DNA from: Alphaproteobacteria bacterium
Lineage (GTDB): Bacteria > Pseudomonadota > Alphaproteobacteria > Rhodobacterales > Rhodobacteraceae
Assembly: GCA_030428355.1 (NCBI GenBank)
Contig: JAUIBL010000016.1
Location: forward strand, 1-64,000
DNA: 64,000 bases
Reading direction: 5' to 3'
Both the position numbers and the translations under genes were made by a program. Positions 51,871 to 63,266 of this stretch are shown here, piece after piece. Position 1 is the stretch's first letter, and the number at the start of each line of letters is the position of its first letter. Below the pieces are notes generated by a model, which saw nothing but the letters and a program-made list of their open reading frames with translations, had not been told where the DNA came from and searched no databases.

Positions 51871-52443
51871 ATGTTCTACAAAGACGAGCGTTTGGCGCTG
51901 TTCATTGATGGATCAAATCTCTATGCGGCCGCGAAGTCGCTGGGTTTCGACATCGACTACAAGCTGCTGCGGCAAGAGTTTGTGCGCCGCGGCAAGCTGT
52001 TGCGTGCCTTCTACTACACAGCGCTTCTCGAGAATGACGAGTATTCGCCGATCCGTCCGTTGGTGGATTGGCTGCATTACAACGGTTTCAACATGCGGAC
52101 GAAACCGGCCAAGGAATACACCGACAGCCAAGGCCGCCGAAAGGTCAAGGGCAACATGGACATCGAACTGACCGTCGATGCCATGGAACTGGCCGATCAC
52201 GTGGATCACATCGTCCTCTTTTCAGGCGATGGCGATTTCCGTCCGCTGATCGAAAGCCTGCAGCGCAAAGGTGTGCGGGTGTCGGTCGTGTCCACCATCC
52301 GCAGCCAGCCGCCGATGATCGCAGACGAACTGCGGCGTCAGGCGGACAACTTCATCGAACTCGACGAACTGCGCGATGTGATCGGACGCCCCCCGCGTGA
52401 CCCGATGCCCGAGCGTCAGGCTGTCGCGGTCGAGCACGACTAG
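51871..52443 (+). CDS. NYN domain protein (LabA/DUF88 family)
   Basis: 190 residues. PIN-like nuclease core: LFIDGSNLY with D13, KGNMDIELTVDAMELADHV with acids near residue 93, and VLFSGDGDFRPLIESL near 118. No OST-HTH domain follows; the C-terminus carries only a short tail after DELRDVIGR. This is the second NYN protein in the window; the other (12292-13002) has an added OST-HTH domain. Members of this single-domain group are predicted metal-dependent RNases. A short AAAGG ribosome site precedes the ATG. It diverges from folK. Confidence 0.9.
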   Translation: MFYKDERLALFIDGSNLYAAAKSLGFDIDYKLLRQEFVRRGKLLRAFYYTALLENDEYSPIRPLVDWLHYNGFNMRTKPAKEYTDSQGRRKVKGNMDIELTVDAMELADHVDHIVLFSGDGDFRPLIESLQRKGVRVSVVSTIRSQPPMIADELRRQADNFIELDELRDVIGRPPRDPMPERQAVAVEHD

Positions 52444-52468
52444 GTCTTGATCCTGCCCCGACTGTCTC

Positions 52469-52906
52469 ATGTGGAGTGATCTGCTTTCACTCGCAGGCCT
52501 TTTCATCGTTGCATTCGGGGCAGCGACCATTCTTCCGTTCCAATCCGAGATCGTGTTCGTCGCGCTGCAATTGCGCGGCGACATCGCGATCGAATGGATC
52601 GTTCTTTTTGCCAGTGTCGGGAATATTCTGGGTTCAGGGCTGAACTATGCTCTGGGTCGGGTTCTCGAACGCTATCGTGGACGGCGCTGGTTTCCGGTTT
52701 CGGAGGAACAGCTTGAAAAGGCGCGGGCGTGGTACCTTAAATGGGGCGTCTGGACGCTGCTGTTCAGTTGGGCTCCGCTTGGGGATGCCCTGACCATTGT
52801 GGCGGGCGTGATGCGGACGAATGTCTGGCTTTTCTTCGGACTGGTCAGCATCGCCAAGACAGTCCGCTATATCGTGGTTGCGATGGTCACGGCTGCGGCG
52901 TTCTGA
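52469..52906 (+). CDS. YqaA family membrane protein (SNARE-associated/DedA-like)
   Basis: 145 residues, with four or five helices, in the DedA/SNARE-associated superfamily (YqaA branch). Signature segments: FGAATILPFQSEIVFVALQLRG near residue 16, GNILGSGLNYALGR near 52, and FSWAPLGDALTIVAGVMR near 95. It is probably an inner-membrane transporter or scramblase-like protein; the substrate is unknown. It starts 25 bases after the NYN gene stop. Its 3' end overlaps the convergent MFS gene by 20 bases. Confidence 0.88.
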   Translation: MWSDLLSLAGLFIVAFGAATILPFQSEIVFVALQLRGDIAIEWIVLFASVGNILGSGLNYALGRVLERYRGRRWFPVSEEQLEKARAWYLKWGVWTLLFSWAPLGDALTIVAGVMRTNVWLFFGLVSIAKTVRYIVVAMVTAAAF

Positions 52907-54140
52907 CCTCGGATCCGATCTGCGCCAGGGGCAGGTCGCGCGCAGCACGTGTTATGCCCCAGACCATCAGAAGGGTGGTGACGCAGAAATAAACGGCCAC
53001 GCCGACAAACTGCGTTTCAATCCCGACGCCGAGGTCGATCAGCAAACCGGTTACGCCCGGGCCAAGTGCTGATCCCAGAACCATGACGGCCGTCGCCATC
53101 GACTTGATCGCGCCGATATGAGCGGTGCCGTAGAATTCGGCCCAGAACGCATTGGGCAGAGTCGAATTTGCGCCTGAAGTAATCCCGAGAAACACAAACC
53201 CCAAGGCCAGTATGGCAGGGCTTTCGCTGATCGCAAAAAGCAGGAACGCCACCACCATTGGAACCTGGTAGAACGGTGTGAGCCGTGCGGTGCCCAATTT
53301 GTCCAGTGCCCAGCCCGATACGATCATCGAGGTGATGCCGACGGCGGTATATAGCGGAAAGAAGCTCACGAAGACGAGGTGCTCCAGTCCCTTGACTTCG
53401 GAGACATGCACCTGGTGAAAAAAGAACGCCGTGTTGAACGCGGCAGGGCCCAGAACAGCGGGCACCATGCACCAGAACAACGGGTGCCGCAGAACCTCCA
53501 TCCTACGCCAGTGTCGACTGGACATGCCCAGCGACACGTCCTTTTCGGCGTGTGACGCGGGTGTGCGTTCCTGAGCCAGAAGCCGACCAAGGATCGGCAC
53601 CGCGCCGATGCAGATCAACGCGCCGATGATCCAGAGGTTTTGCCATGCGACGACTGTCATGGCTGCGACCACGGACAAAGGCACGAGGGCCTCACCCACG
53701 GCAAATCCGAGTGTGGCAATCGACAGAGCACGCCCTCGCGTCGCCACGAACCAGCGTGCCATCGCCACAACTGCGATATGCGAACACATGCCCTGACCGA
53801 AAAACCGCAGCGCGAAGATGATCACAGGCAGCGCCCAGACCCACGGGTTGAAGGCCATGGCCAGGCAGGCCAACGCCAGACCGACCAGAACCACCGGACC
53901 CATCAACCTCACGCGGAAACGGTCGGTCAGACCCCCGGCCCAAACCATCAGTGCGGCCGAGGCCATGGTGCCCATCATGTAGATGCCGCCCCAAGCCCCG
54001 TGGCTCAGGTCAAAGGCCAAACGGATTTCTCCGGCAAAGAGCGAGATGAAATAGGTCTGCCCAAAAGACGACAGGAAAGTGAGCAGCACACCTGCCGTCA
54101 GAAAGGGCGCGTTGGCGCGAAGATACTCAGTCAGGCGCAT
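52887..54140 (-). CDS. MFS transporter
   Basis: 417 residues from MRLTEYLRANAPFLTAGVLLTFLSSFGQTYFISLFAGEIR (start of helix one); an upstream in-frame start adds 21 residues of leader. Twelve membrane helices in two halves separated by a cytoplasmic loop (LLAQERTPASHAEKDVSLGMSSRHWRRMEVLRH, central part). The A-motif-like segment is AGGLTDRFRVRLMGP near residue 62. It resembles major facilitator carriers of the monocarboxylate/oxalate-formate exchanger type; the substrate is not shown. It is a single gene. Confidence 0.87.
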   Translation of the reverse strand: MRLTEYLRANAPFLTAGVLLTFLSSFGQTYFISLFAGEIRLAFDLSHGAWGGIYMMGTMASAALMVWAGGLTDRFRVRLMGPVVLVGLALACLAMAFNPWVWALPVIIFALRFFGQGMCSHIAVVAMARWFVATRGRALSIATLGFAVGEALVPLSVVAAMTVVAWQNLWIIGALICIGAVPILGRLLAQERTPASHAEKDVSLGMSSRHWRRMEVLRHPLFWCMVPAVLGPAAFNTAFFFHQVHVSEVKGLEHLVFVSFFPLYTAVGITSMIVSGWALDKLGTARLTPFYQVPMVVAFLLFAISESPAILALGFVFLGITSGANSTLPNAFWAEFYGTAHIGAIKSMATAVMVLGSALGPGVTGLLIDLGVGIETQFVGVAVYFCVTTLLMVWGITRAARDLPLAQIGSEVRTPQP

Positions 54141-54218
54141 GTCACCGCCATGACTCCAAGATCGCGCCGTTGCAAGCGGCAAACGCTGAACTGCATTCTC
54201 CAACCAGGGCGACGCCCT

Positions 54219-54689
54219 TTACGGCAGGACGCGCGCGTTGATCTCGTTGTGGATGCCCTGAATTTCAGCGGGCCAAGTGCTTTTGATGTATCCCAGAACA
54301 CTGGCGATCTGATCGTCCGTCAGGACATCGCCAAAGCCGATCATGTGCGACTTGTAGGTGCCGCCAACGATGGCTTCTGTGCCCTCGCGCACGATCCTCA
54401 TCAGCAGCGCGTTGTCATGGTGCCAGGTGTGGCCGGTTGCGTCATGCGGCGGTGCGGGTAGATACCCGTCCGCATCGCGATCCTGCCAGTTGGGTTGCTG
54501 CCCTTCGAGGTTCGCACCATGGCAGCTCGCGCAATACTCGGCATACAGCACCTTGCCCTCGGCAACGCGGGTGGCATCTTGATAAGGCAGGGTTGGCCGT
54601 GCCTCGTCAGCGGTCCAGGCCGGTGCGATCCAGACGGCTCCTGCCAGAACGAACGTGGTTGTCATACTTGCGACGACGGTCTTTTTCAT
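54219..54689 (-). CDS. Periplasmic c-type cytochrome
   Basis: 156 residues from MKKTVVASMTTTFVLAGAVWIAPAWT, where the signal peptide begins and GGAGACCGC precedes the ATG. One haem site, CASCHG (near residue 53). A likely axial Met is in KSHMIGFGDVLTDDQIASVL. Pro- and Trp-rich insert ADGYLPAPPHDATGHTWHHDNAL before the C-terminal helix. It is a single-haem cytochrome c that probably carries electrons in the periplasm; the partner is unknown. It lies 78 bases upstream of the MFS gene, on the same strand. Confidence 0.9.
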   Translation of the reverse strand: MKKTVVASMTTTFVLAGAVWIAPAWTADEARPTLPYQDATRVAEGKVLYAEYCASCHGANLEGQQPNWQDRDADGYLPAPPHDATGHTWHHDNALLMRIVREGTEAIVGGTYKSHMIGFGDVLTDDQIASVLGYIKSTWPAEIQGIHNEINARVLP

Positions 54690-54824
54690 GCGGTCTCCGA
54701 GGGTTGTCGCCATGCACTGGCAGGCTTCCCGCGCGGGAAGGTCAATTCACACCTGAGTGAAACGCGCATTCTACTGGAAACAACAGCTTTGAGGCTTTAG
54801 GTCTTGGGCAAGACGGAGAACGAC

Positions 54825-55775
54825 ATGACCAAACCGCCCCTGACCCTTTACCTTGCCGCGCCGCGCGGCTTCTGCGCCGGCGTCGACCGCGCCATCAAGA
54901 TCGTCGAGATGGCGCTCGAGAAATGGGGTGCTCCGGTCTATGTGCGGCACGAGATCGTTCACAACAAATACGTGGTCGACGGGTTGCGCGACAAAGGGGC
55001 GGTGTTTGTCGAGGAACTTCACGAATGCCCCGATGACCGTCCGGTGATCTTTTCCGCGCATGGCGTGCCCAAGGCCGTGCCCGCCGAAGCGGCCAAGCGC
55101 GAGATGATCTATGTCGATGCGACCTGCCCTCTGGTGAGCAAGGTTCATATCGAGGCGGCGCGCCATCACGAGAACGGTCTTCAGATGATCATGATTGGCC
55201 ATGAGGGCCATCCAGAAACCGTCGGCACCATGGGCCAATTGCCCGAAGGCGAAGTGCTGTTGGTGGAAACGGTCGAAGATGTGGCCACCGTTCAGGTGCG
55301 CGATCCGGAGCGTCTGGCTTTCGTCACGCAGACGACCCTTAGCGTCGATGACACGATCGACATCGTCGCGGCCCTTCAGGCGCGGTTTCCCAAAATCGTC
55401 GGACCCCACAAGGAAGACATCTGTTACGCCACGACCAACCGTCAGGAAGCGGTTAAGGCGATGGCCCCGAAATGCGACGCCATGCTGGTGGTCGGTGCGC
55501 CCAATTCGTCCAACTCAAAGCGCTTGGTCGAAGTTGGCAGCAAGGCGGGCTGCGCCTATTCCCAGCTTGTCCAACGTGCGCCCGACATCGACTGGCGGGC
55601 GCTCGAAGGGATTGCCAGCGTCGGTATCACCGCAGGCGCCAGCGCGCCGGAAGAGCTGATCAACGAAGTGATCGACGCTTTCCGGTATCGCTACGATGTC
55701 ACGGTCGAGATGGTCGAAACGGCGGTCGAGAACGTGGAGTTCAAGGTGCCGCGCGTGCTGCGGGTTCCCGCGTAA
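54825..55775 (+). CDS. ispH: 4-hydroxy-3-methylbut-2-enyl diphosphate reductase
   Basis: 316 residues from the ATG with GGAG six bases upstream. Last step of the MEP isoprenoid pathway, making IPP and DMAPP with a [4Fe-4S] cluster. Three cluster cysteines are in [14 protein letters not shown] (near residue 18), [17 protein letters not shown] (near 101) and [13 protein letters not shown] (near 200). [13 protein letters not shown] and [11 protein letters not shown] (near 275) are the substrate-binding motifs. It is followed by two hairpins before the convergent helicase. Confidence 0.97.
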   Translation: MTKPPLTLYLAAPRGFCAGVDRAIKIVEMALEKWGAPVYVRHEIVHNKYVVDGLRDKGAVFVEELHECPDDRPVIFSAHGVPKAVPAEAAKREMIYVDATCPLVSKVHIEAARHHENGLQMIMIGHEGHPETVGTMGQLPEGEVLLVETVEDVATVQVRDPERLAFVTQTTLSVDDTIDIVAALQARFPKIVGPHKEDICYATTNRQEAVKAMAPKCDAMLVVGAPNSSNSKRLVEVGSKAGCAYSQLVQRAPDIDWRALEGIASVGITAGASAPEELINEVIDAFRYRYDVTVEMVETAVENVEFKVPRVLRVPA

Positions 55776-55776
55776 C

Positions 55777-55839
55777 GGTGCGTGCAGGCACGCACCCTAG
55801 GGGTTGTGGGGCGCGGTAGGGTGCGTGTTCACACGCACC
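55777..55839. repeat. Pair of near-identical hairpins between ispH and the helicase gene
   Basis: GGTGCGTGC-AG-GCACGCACC at 55777-55796 and GGTGCGTGT-TC-ACACGCACC at 55820-55839, 9-bp stems with two-base loops. They differ only at the loop-proximal base pair and lie in the 66-bp gap between convergent genes. Either may terminate transcription in both directions, but there is no T tract. Confidence 0.75.
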
Positions 55840-55841
55840 GC

Positions 55842-58058
<2,217 letters not shown>

Positions 58059-58169
58059 GGGCGTCGTCTTTTTCCAGAAAGTCGGCCCACCAGCGGGCCA
58101 AAGCGCGCGTCTAGATCATTGTCGGACAAATGTATAGCGTCAACACAGCACACCCAACGAGGACCCGCT

Positions 58170-58784
58170 ATGCTTTCCCTGCAATTCCTTCTCACGGCCT
58201 TTGTTGTCGTCATCGCGCCCGGAACCGGCGTCATCTATACGCTGGCCATCGGGTTGGGGCAGGGGCGCTGGCCGTCGATCTGGGCGGCGCTGGGATGCAC
58301 TTTCGGGATTGTGCCGCACCTGCTGGCGGCGACGCTTGGGCTTGCGGCGGTGCTGCACACCTCGGCGGTTCTGTTCAACGTGGTGAAATTCGCGGGCGTC
58401 GCCTACCTGCTCTGGCTGGCCTACCAATCCCTGCAGTCAGGTGGTGCGCTGGCCGTGTCGGCAGATCGGAGCGCCGAAAGCGGGTTGCGCATCGCCCGAC
58501 GTGGGGCGCTGATCAACATTCTGAACCCGAAACTGTCGATCTTCTTCCTCGCATTGCTTCCGCCGTTCCTGTCGGGCAACCCGGCAACTGCGACTGCGGA
58601 AATGGCGGTAATGGGCGGGATTTTCATGTTGATGACCTTTGCTGTCTTTGTCTTCTACGGGGTGTTCGCCGCCGCGGCGCGCACATGGCTCTTGGGCAGC
58701 GAACGTGTGATGCTGTGGATCAATCGGTCGTTTGCGGCCCTCTTTGCTGCCTTGGCCGGGCGGTTGGCGCTGGAACGTGTCTGA
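58170..58784 (+). CDS. LysE family translocator
   Basis: 204 residues from the ATG after GAGGA; a longer frame has no ribosome site. LysE/RhtB exporters of amino acids and derivatives carry about six helices; here QFLLTAFVVVIAPGTGVIYTLAIGLGQG (helix 1 and the PG loop), FKFAGVAYLLWLAYQSL and NPKLSIFFLALLPPFL are recognisable. It exports amino acids or a metabolite to the periplasm; the exact substrate is unknown. It is followed by the DUF3429 gene after 37 bases, on the same strand. Confidence 0.9.
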   Translation: MLSLQFLLTAFVVVIAPGTGVIYTLAIGLGQGRWPSIWAALGCTFGIVPHLLAATLGLAAVLHTSAVLFNVVKFAGVAYLLWLAYQSLQSGGALAVSADRSAESGLRIARRGALINILNPKLSIFFLALLPPFLSGNPATATAEMAVMGGIFMLMTFAVFVFYGVFAAAARTWLLGSERVMLWINRSFAALFAALAGRLALERV

Positions 58785-58821
58785 GCTAAGTCGCGCCCGA
58801 GACACTGAAGATGGACCTGCC

Positions 58822-59274
58822 ATGACCCAGATACCCCGTTCCGCGCTTACTCTTGGCCTTGCCGGAGTGACCCCTTTCGCTTGGGGCGCATTGACACTGT
58901 TGTCAGAAGGTACAGCGCAGTGGGGTTTGGACGTGTTGGGGCCGAGGTTCATCGGCCCCTATGTCCAACTCAGCTACGGCATGGTGATTCTCAGCTTCAT
59001 GTCCGGCGTGCTGTGGGGTTTTGCCACCAAGGCCGAGGGCGGTCAGGCCGCCACGGGATATGCGCTGTCGGTGATCCCGGCGCTCTGGGCGTTCTTCATG
59101 ACGGGTGGTGGGCCTGTGTCGGCAGGAACCAACCTGATCTTCGGGTTTCTGGGGCTTCTGGTGCTGGACTACGCATTCTGGACATGGGGCCTTGCGCCGA
59201 AATGGTGGATGCACCTGCGTGTCCTCCTCACGACTCTTGTCGTCCTGTGCCTGTCGGTCGGTGTGTTCCTGTGA
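58822..59274 (+). CDS. DUF3429 domain-containing membrane protein
   Basis: 150 residues with four membrane helices: SALTLGLAGVTPFAWGALTLL, VQLSYGMVILSFMSGVLWGF, GYALSVIPALWAFFMTGG and LLVLDYAFWTWGL. The SGVLWGFATK motif and DYAFW are typical of DUF3429, a family of unknown function found widely in proteobacteria. The C-terminal helix ([22 protein letters not shown]) runs to the end. The stop overlaps the GTG of the methyltransferase gene (GTGA). Confidence 0.87.
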   Translation: MTQIPRSALTLGLAGVTPFAWGALTLLSEGTAQWGLDVLGPRFIGPYVQLSYGMVILSFMSGVLWGFATKAEGGQAATGYALSVIPALWAFFMTGGGPVSAGTNLIFGFLGLLVLDYAFWTWGLAPKWWMHLRVLLTTLVVLCLSVGVFL

Positions 59275-59861
59275 CCGACCGTGAAACCATAGCCGTCTAC
59301 GATTCCCGCGCCGGCGATTATGCCAAGCTGGAGCCATCGAACACGCCAAGTGACACTCTGGCCACCTTTATTGCCGCGTTGCCGAAAGGCGCGCGCGTCC
59401 TTGATCTTGGATGTGGGCCGGGCACGTCTGCGCGCCACATGGTGCGAGCGGGATGTGTGGTCGACGCGCTGGACGCCTCGGCCGAGATGATCGGGCTTGC
59501 GTCGGCCATCGAAGGTGTCACCGCACGGCAGGCCAGTTTCGACGACATCAGCGGCGCCGCGATCTATGACGGGGTCTGGGCCAATTTCAGCCTGCTCCAC
59601 GCCCCGCGCGCCGACATGTCAAGACATCTGGCGGCGATCCACAGCGCGTTGAAACCGGGTGGGCTGTTTCACATCGCGGTGAAGGAAGGCACCGGTGAAG
59701 GCCGCGATGCGCTTGGACGGCATTACACCTATTACACGGAACCCGACCTGACAGCACTTCTGGAAAGCGCCGGGTTTTCCGTTGGTCCCTATCGACGTGG
59801 CCGCGACAAGGGGCTAAGCGGCACGGACGACAACTGGATCTCCGTGACTGCCCATGCCTGA
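59271..59861 (+). CDS. Class I SAM-dependent methyltransferase
   Basis: 196 residues from a GTG that overlaps the DUF3429 stop by three bases (GTGA). SAM motif I is [16 protein letters not shown] near residue 42; motif II is [15 protein letters not shown]; motif [19 protein letters not shown] is typical of small-molecule methyltransferases of the UbiE/BioC type. The C-terminus is [21 protein letters not shown]. The substrate is unknown. It overlaps rnhA by eight bases. An extended reading upstream through the DUF3429 gene is spurious. Confidence 0.9.
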   Translation: MTDRETIAVYDSRAGDYAKLEPSNTPSDTLATFIAALPKGARVLDLGCGPGTSARHMVRAGCVVDALDASAEMIGLASAIEGVTARQASFDDISGAAIYDGVWANFSLLHAPRADMSRHLAAIHSALKPGGLFHIAVKEGTGEGRDALGRHYTYYTEPDLTALLESAGFSVGPYRRGRDKGLSGTDDNWISVTAHA

Positions 59862-60315
59862 CCTATACGCCTATACCGACGGAGCCTGTTCCGGAAACCC
59901 CGGACCGGGCGGCTGGGGTGTTCTGCTTCTGGCCAAGGACGGTGAGACCGTGATCAAGGAACGCACGCTGTCGGGGGGTGAGGCCAACACCACCAACAAC
60001 CGGATGGAACTGCTGGCGGCCATTCATGCGCTGGAAACACTGGCGCGACCGTCTGCTTTGACCATCGTGACCGACAGCGCCTATGTGAAAAACGGTGTGA
60101 CCGGGTGGATCCATGGCTGGAAGCGCAATGGCTGGAAGACCGCGAACAAGAAGCCTGTCAAGAATGTCGAGCTGTGGCAGCGTCTGGACGAGGCACAGCA
60201 GCGTCACAACGTGACCTGGGAATGGGTCAAGGGCCATGCCGGCCATCCCGAAAACGAACGCGCCGATGAGTTGGCTCGTGAGGGCATGAAACCGTTCAAA
60301 AAAGGCGCGGCGTGA
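59854..60315 (+). CDS. rnhA: Ribonuclease HI
   Basis: 153 residues, normal size. Cuts the RNA strand of RNA-DNA hybrids. Catalytic acids: D in [20 protein letters not shown] in [14 protein letters not shown] in [15 protein letters not shown] and D in [11 protein letters not shown] near the C-terminus. The basic handle [15 protein letters not shown] is present. It overlaps the methyltransferase gene by eight bases and TRIC by four, so it is part of a compact operon. Confidence 0.97.
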   Translation: MPDLYAYTDGACSGNPGPGGWGVLLLAKDGETVIKERTLSGGEANTTNNRMELLAAIHALETLARPSALTIVTDSAYVKNGVTGWIHGWKRNGWKTANKKPVKNVELWQRLDEAQQRHNVTWEWVKGHAGHPENERADELAREGMKPFKKGAA

Positions 60316-60935
60316 CCCTGATCGCGTGGATCGACCATGCCGCGGTTCTGGTCTTTGCACTGACCGGCGCTCTGGTGGCCAGCCGCGCTCAGCTCGACAT
60401 CATCGGCTTTGCGTTTCTTGCGATCCTGACCGGCGTTGGGGGCGGAACGGTCCGTGATGTGCTGCTTGATCGGAACCCCGTCTTCTGGATGGCGGACCCG
60501 ACCTATCTGGGTGTGGCTGTCTTTGCTGCCTTCGTGGTGTTCTTCACCGCGCACCTGTTCGAAAGCCGCTACAAGGCGATCCTGTGGCTCGATGCGGCGG
60601 CGCTGGCCTTTGCGGTGGCGGCAGGTGCCAATATCGCGGCCACTCTGGGGCAAAGCGCGGCAATTGTCGTCGTGATGGGCACCGTCACCGGCTGCCTCGG
60701 AGGGCTGATGCGCGATGTGGTGGCGAACGAGGTTCCGCTCGTTCTCAAACAGGGCGAACTCTACGTCACCTGCGCCGTGGCTGGTGCCGCTGTGGTGGCG
60801 TTGGCCCCGTTTGCAGGACTAAGCCAGACTCTGACCGTTCTGGCAGCCGCAGGGATCACTTTCGGCTTGCGGGCAGGCTCCATCGCCTTGGGCTGGAGCC
60901 TGCCGGTCTACAAGTCGCGCCCGCCGCGCAACTGA
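60312..60935 (+). CDS. TRIC-type (trimeric intracellular cation channel) family protein
   Basis: 207 residues starting at a GTG that overlaps the rnhA stop. Seven helices in two repeats, each with a GGxxRD motif: [19 protein letters not shown] near residue 42 and [19 protein letters not shown] near 128. Bacterial TRIC (YadS/UPF0126) proteins form trimeric K+-permeable channels in the inner membrane; the physiological role in bacteria is not settled. It ends the plus-strand run; the next gene is convergent, three bases away. Confidence 0.88.
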   Translation: MTLIAWIDHAAVLVFALTGALVASRAQLDIIGFAFLAILTGVGGGTVRDVLLDRNPVFWMADPTYLGVAVFAAFVVFFTAHLFESRYKAILWLDAAALAFAVAAGANIAATLGQSAAIVVVMGTVTGCLGGLMRDVVANEVPLVLKQGELYVTCAVAGAAVVALAPFAGLSQTLTVLAAAGITFGLRAGSIALGWSLPVYKSRPPRN

Positions 60936-60937
60936 CC

Positions 60938-62116
60938 TTATTGCAGATCGCGGAACGCCGCCTGAAGACGCTCGCCAGCTTCGATCACGCGGGATCGGGG
61001 AGTTGCAAAGTTGAAACGCAGAAAGCTTTCGCCGCCCGTTCCAAAGGTCGGGCCATGGTTCGCGGCAATGCGCGCGTCCTTCTCGACCCGTCGGGTGAAT
61101 TCCGCAGGCTCCATACCTGTCCCGGCAAAGTCGACCCATGCAAGATAGGTCGCCTGCATCGGCATCGACGTCACCCCGGGGATCGCGTTGACCATGTCGT
61201 CAAAAAGTCTCCGGTTGCCGTCCAGGTAGTCCACCAACTCGTCCAACCATGCTGCGCCTGCGGGCGAATAGGCGGCCATCGCAGTGAACAGGCCAAAGGA
61301 GTTTGGCGACATGCCAAGCGCTGCCATGCGTTTGGCAAAACGCGCGCGCAGTTCGGGGTCCGGGATGATCACGTTGCCGATATGGCTTCCCGCGATGTTG
61401 AAGGTCTTCGTTGTCGCGGTCATCATCACCAGCCGGTCAAGGCAACTCTCATCAGCCAATGGCATCGGGATATGCGTATTGCCCGGCATCACGAGGTCAT
61501 GGTGGATCTCGTCGGACACGAGGATCAGGTCGTGCCGCTTGGCAAAGGCGGCCACAGCCTGCAATTCGGCCTTGCTCCAGACCCGACCGCCGGGATTGTG
61601 CGGCGAGCAGAGAATGACCATCCGCTCTGTCCCGGTCATCTGCGCGTCATAGGCCTCGAAATCCATCTCATAGCGCCCATCAGTCATCGTCAGGGCACAT
61701 TCGACGACCTGTCGGTTGGCCGCTTTGATGACACGCGCGAAGGCGTGATAGACCGGCGTGAAAAGCACAACGCCATCCCCGGGTTGGGTGAATGCATCGA
61801 CACACATCGCCGTGCCATTGACCAGACCATGTGTTGAGAAAATCCAGTCGCGCTCGACTGTCCAGCCGTGCCGTTCATCCATCCACCAGCGGATCGCATC
61901 CAGATAAGGGCCGTCATTGCCGAAATAGCCGAAGACCCCATGATCCAGGACTTCGCGCAGTTTGTCTGTCACGCAGGCAGGCGGTCGGAAGTCCATATCC
62001 GCAACCCACATGGCAAGCCCATCGTCCTTGGGTACGCCGTAGAGCGTATCCATCATGTCCCATTTCACACAATGGCTGCCTCTGCGGTCGATCTCTTCGT
62101 CAAATTGGCTGGTCAT
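60938..62116 (-). CDS. MalY/PatB-type PLP-dependent C-S lyase or aminotransferase
   Basis: 392 residues of PLP fold-type I. PLP lysine: MTATTKTFNIAGSHIGN near residue 230; PLP-binding D and Y in LVSDEIHHDLVMPGNTHIPM near 200; opening KWDMMDTLYGVPKDDGLAMWVADMDFRPP, and SPHNPGGRVW near 170 as in MalY/PatB. MalY and PatB cleave cystathionine or cysteine conjugates. Aminotransferase activity is the alternative. AAGGAG precedes the ATG. It is divergent from def and ends tail-to-tail with TRIC. Confidence 0.9.
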   Translation of the reverse strand: MTSQFDEEIDRRGSHCVKWDMMDTLYGVPKDDGLAMWVADMDFRPPACVTDKLREVLDHGVFGYFGNDGPYLDAIRWWMDERHGWTVERDWIFSTHGLVNGTAMCVDAFTQPGDGVVLFTPVYHAFARVIKAANRQVVECALTMTDGRYEMDFEAYDAQMTGTERMVILCSPHNPGGRVWSKAELQAVAAFAKRHDLILVSDEIHHDLVMPGNTHIPMPLADESCLDRLVMMTATTKTFNIAGSHIGNVIIPDPELRARFAKRMAALGMSPNSFGLFTAMAAYSPAGAAWLDELVDYLDGNRRLFDDMVNAIPGVTSMPMQATYLAWVDFAGTGMEPAEFTRRVEKDARIAANHGPTFGTGGESFLRFNFATPRSRVIEAGERLQAAFRDLQ

Positions 62117-62250
62117 GTCGGCTCCTTGGGTCGCGTTGCCCTATTCCTTGGCCGGATCGAGAGCGGGTTCAAGGGCGAAAGACCGAATGCTGGTACCCGA
62201 GGCTGCGACTGTCCGTTGCGCTTTGGTGTCATTCTCCCTAAATCACGCTC

Positions 62251-62769
62251 ATGAAACTGCCGATCCTCATCCACCCGGACCCGCGTCTGAAAAAGGTCAG
62301 TGACCCCGTGCCCGATTTGTCGGACGACTTGCGCACGCTGGCCAAGGACATGCTGGAAACCATGTATGACGCGCCGGGCATCGGCCTTGCCGCGCCGCAG
62401 GTGGGCGTGCTGTCCCGTCTGATCGTTCTGGATTGCATCAAGGACGAGGAATCGACACCGCGTCCGTTGATCATGTTCAACCCCGAAATTCTGGCGTCCT
62501 CGGATGATCTCAACGTTTACGAAGAGGGCTGTCTGTCGATCCCCGACCAATTCGCGGATGTCACCCGTCCCGAAGCGGTCAAGGTGGCGTGGATCGACGA
62601 GAACGGCAATCCGAAGGAAGAAGAGTTTGATGGGCTCTGGGCGACCTGCGTTCAGCACGAGATCGACCACCTCAACGGCAAGCTGTTCATCGATTATCTC
62701 AAACCGCTCAAGCGGCAGATGATCACCCGCAAGATGGTCAAGCTCAAACGCGAACAGGCGCGCGCATGA
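62251..62769 (+). CDS. def: Peptide deformylase (active)
   Basis: 172 residues. Removes the formyl group from new N-terminal Met. All three motifs are intact: GIGLAAPQ (43-50), EEGCLSIP with Cys94 as zinc ligand, and HEIDH (136-140) with the catalytic Glu137. It overlaps the degenerate paralogue by four bases, and fmt follows that, so formylation and deformylation enzymes are made together. Confidence 0.97.
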   Translation: MKLPILIHPDPRLKKVSDPVPDLSDDLRTLAKDMLETMYDAPGIGLAAPQVGVLSRLIVLDCIKDEESTPRPLIMFNPEILASSDDLNVYEEGCLSIPDQFADVTRPEAVKVAWIDENGNPKEEEFDGLWATCVQHEIDHLNGKLFIDYLKPLKRQMITRKMVKLKREQARA

Positions 62770-63263
62770 GTGTACGGCGCTGTCTGCCGTGGCCGAACGC
62801 CTGTCTTCGTACACCCGCCGAGCCCGTGGACGAGATCACCGACGAGATCCGCGAGATCTGGAAAGACATGATCGACACGATGGAGGCGATGCCCGGTGTC
62901 GGTCTGGCTGCCAACCAGATCGGTATCCTGAAACGGCTGGCCGTAGTGGATGCGTCAGACGACCGGGGCCGCGTGGTGCGGATGGCGAACCCGGAAATCC
63001 TGCACGCCTCGGTGCAGCTTCGGTCGCATGAAGAGGCGAGCCCGAACCTGCTTGGCGTCTTTGCCAAGATCGAACGCCCGCGCGCCGTGACCGTGCGGTT
63101 CATGGGGGAGGATGGTACGGTTCGCGAACAGGATTTCGTCGGTCTTTGGGCCACCTCGGTGCAGCACCAGATCGACCATCTGAACGGCAAGATGTATTTC
63201 GACCATCTGAGCAAGACCAAGCGCGACATGCTCTTGCGGCGGGCAAAAAAGCTGAAAGGCTAG
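62766..63263 (+). CDS. Degenerate peptide deformylase-like protein
   Basis: 165 residues, clearly a deformylase by fold and length: motif 1 GVGLAANQ (44-51) is intact. Motif 2 lacks the EGCLS cysteine; the region reads EEASPNLLGV (89-98). Motif 3 is HQIDH (134-138), with Gln in place of the catalytic Glu. Both a zinc ligand and the general base are therefore missing, so it should not deformylate. It overlaps def and is three bases from fmt. It may bind ribosomes, formyl peptides or Def itself; this is inference. Confidence 0.85.
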   Translation: MSVRRCLPWPNACLRTPAEPVDEITDEIREIWKDMIDTMEAMPGVGLAANQIGILKRLAVVDASDDRGRVVRMANPEILHASVQLRSHEEASPNLLGVFAKIERPRAVTVRFMGEDGTVREQDFVGLWATSVQHQIDHLNGKMYFDHLSKTKRDMLLRRAKKLKG

Positions 63264-63266
63264 GAC

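Noticed and set aside
58881-59270. Upstream extension of the methyltransferase through the DUF3429 gene
   Set aside because: The GTG at 59271 gives a normal methyltransferase; the extension is out of phase with a real membrane protein.
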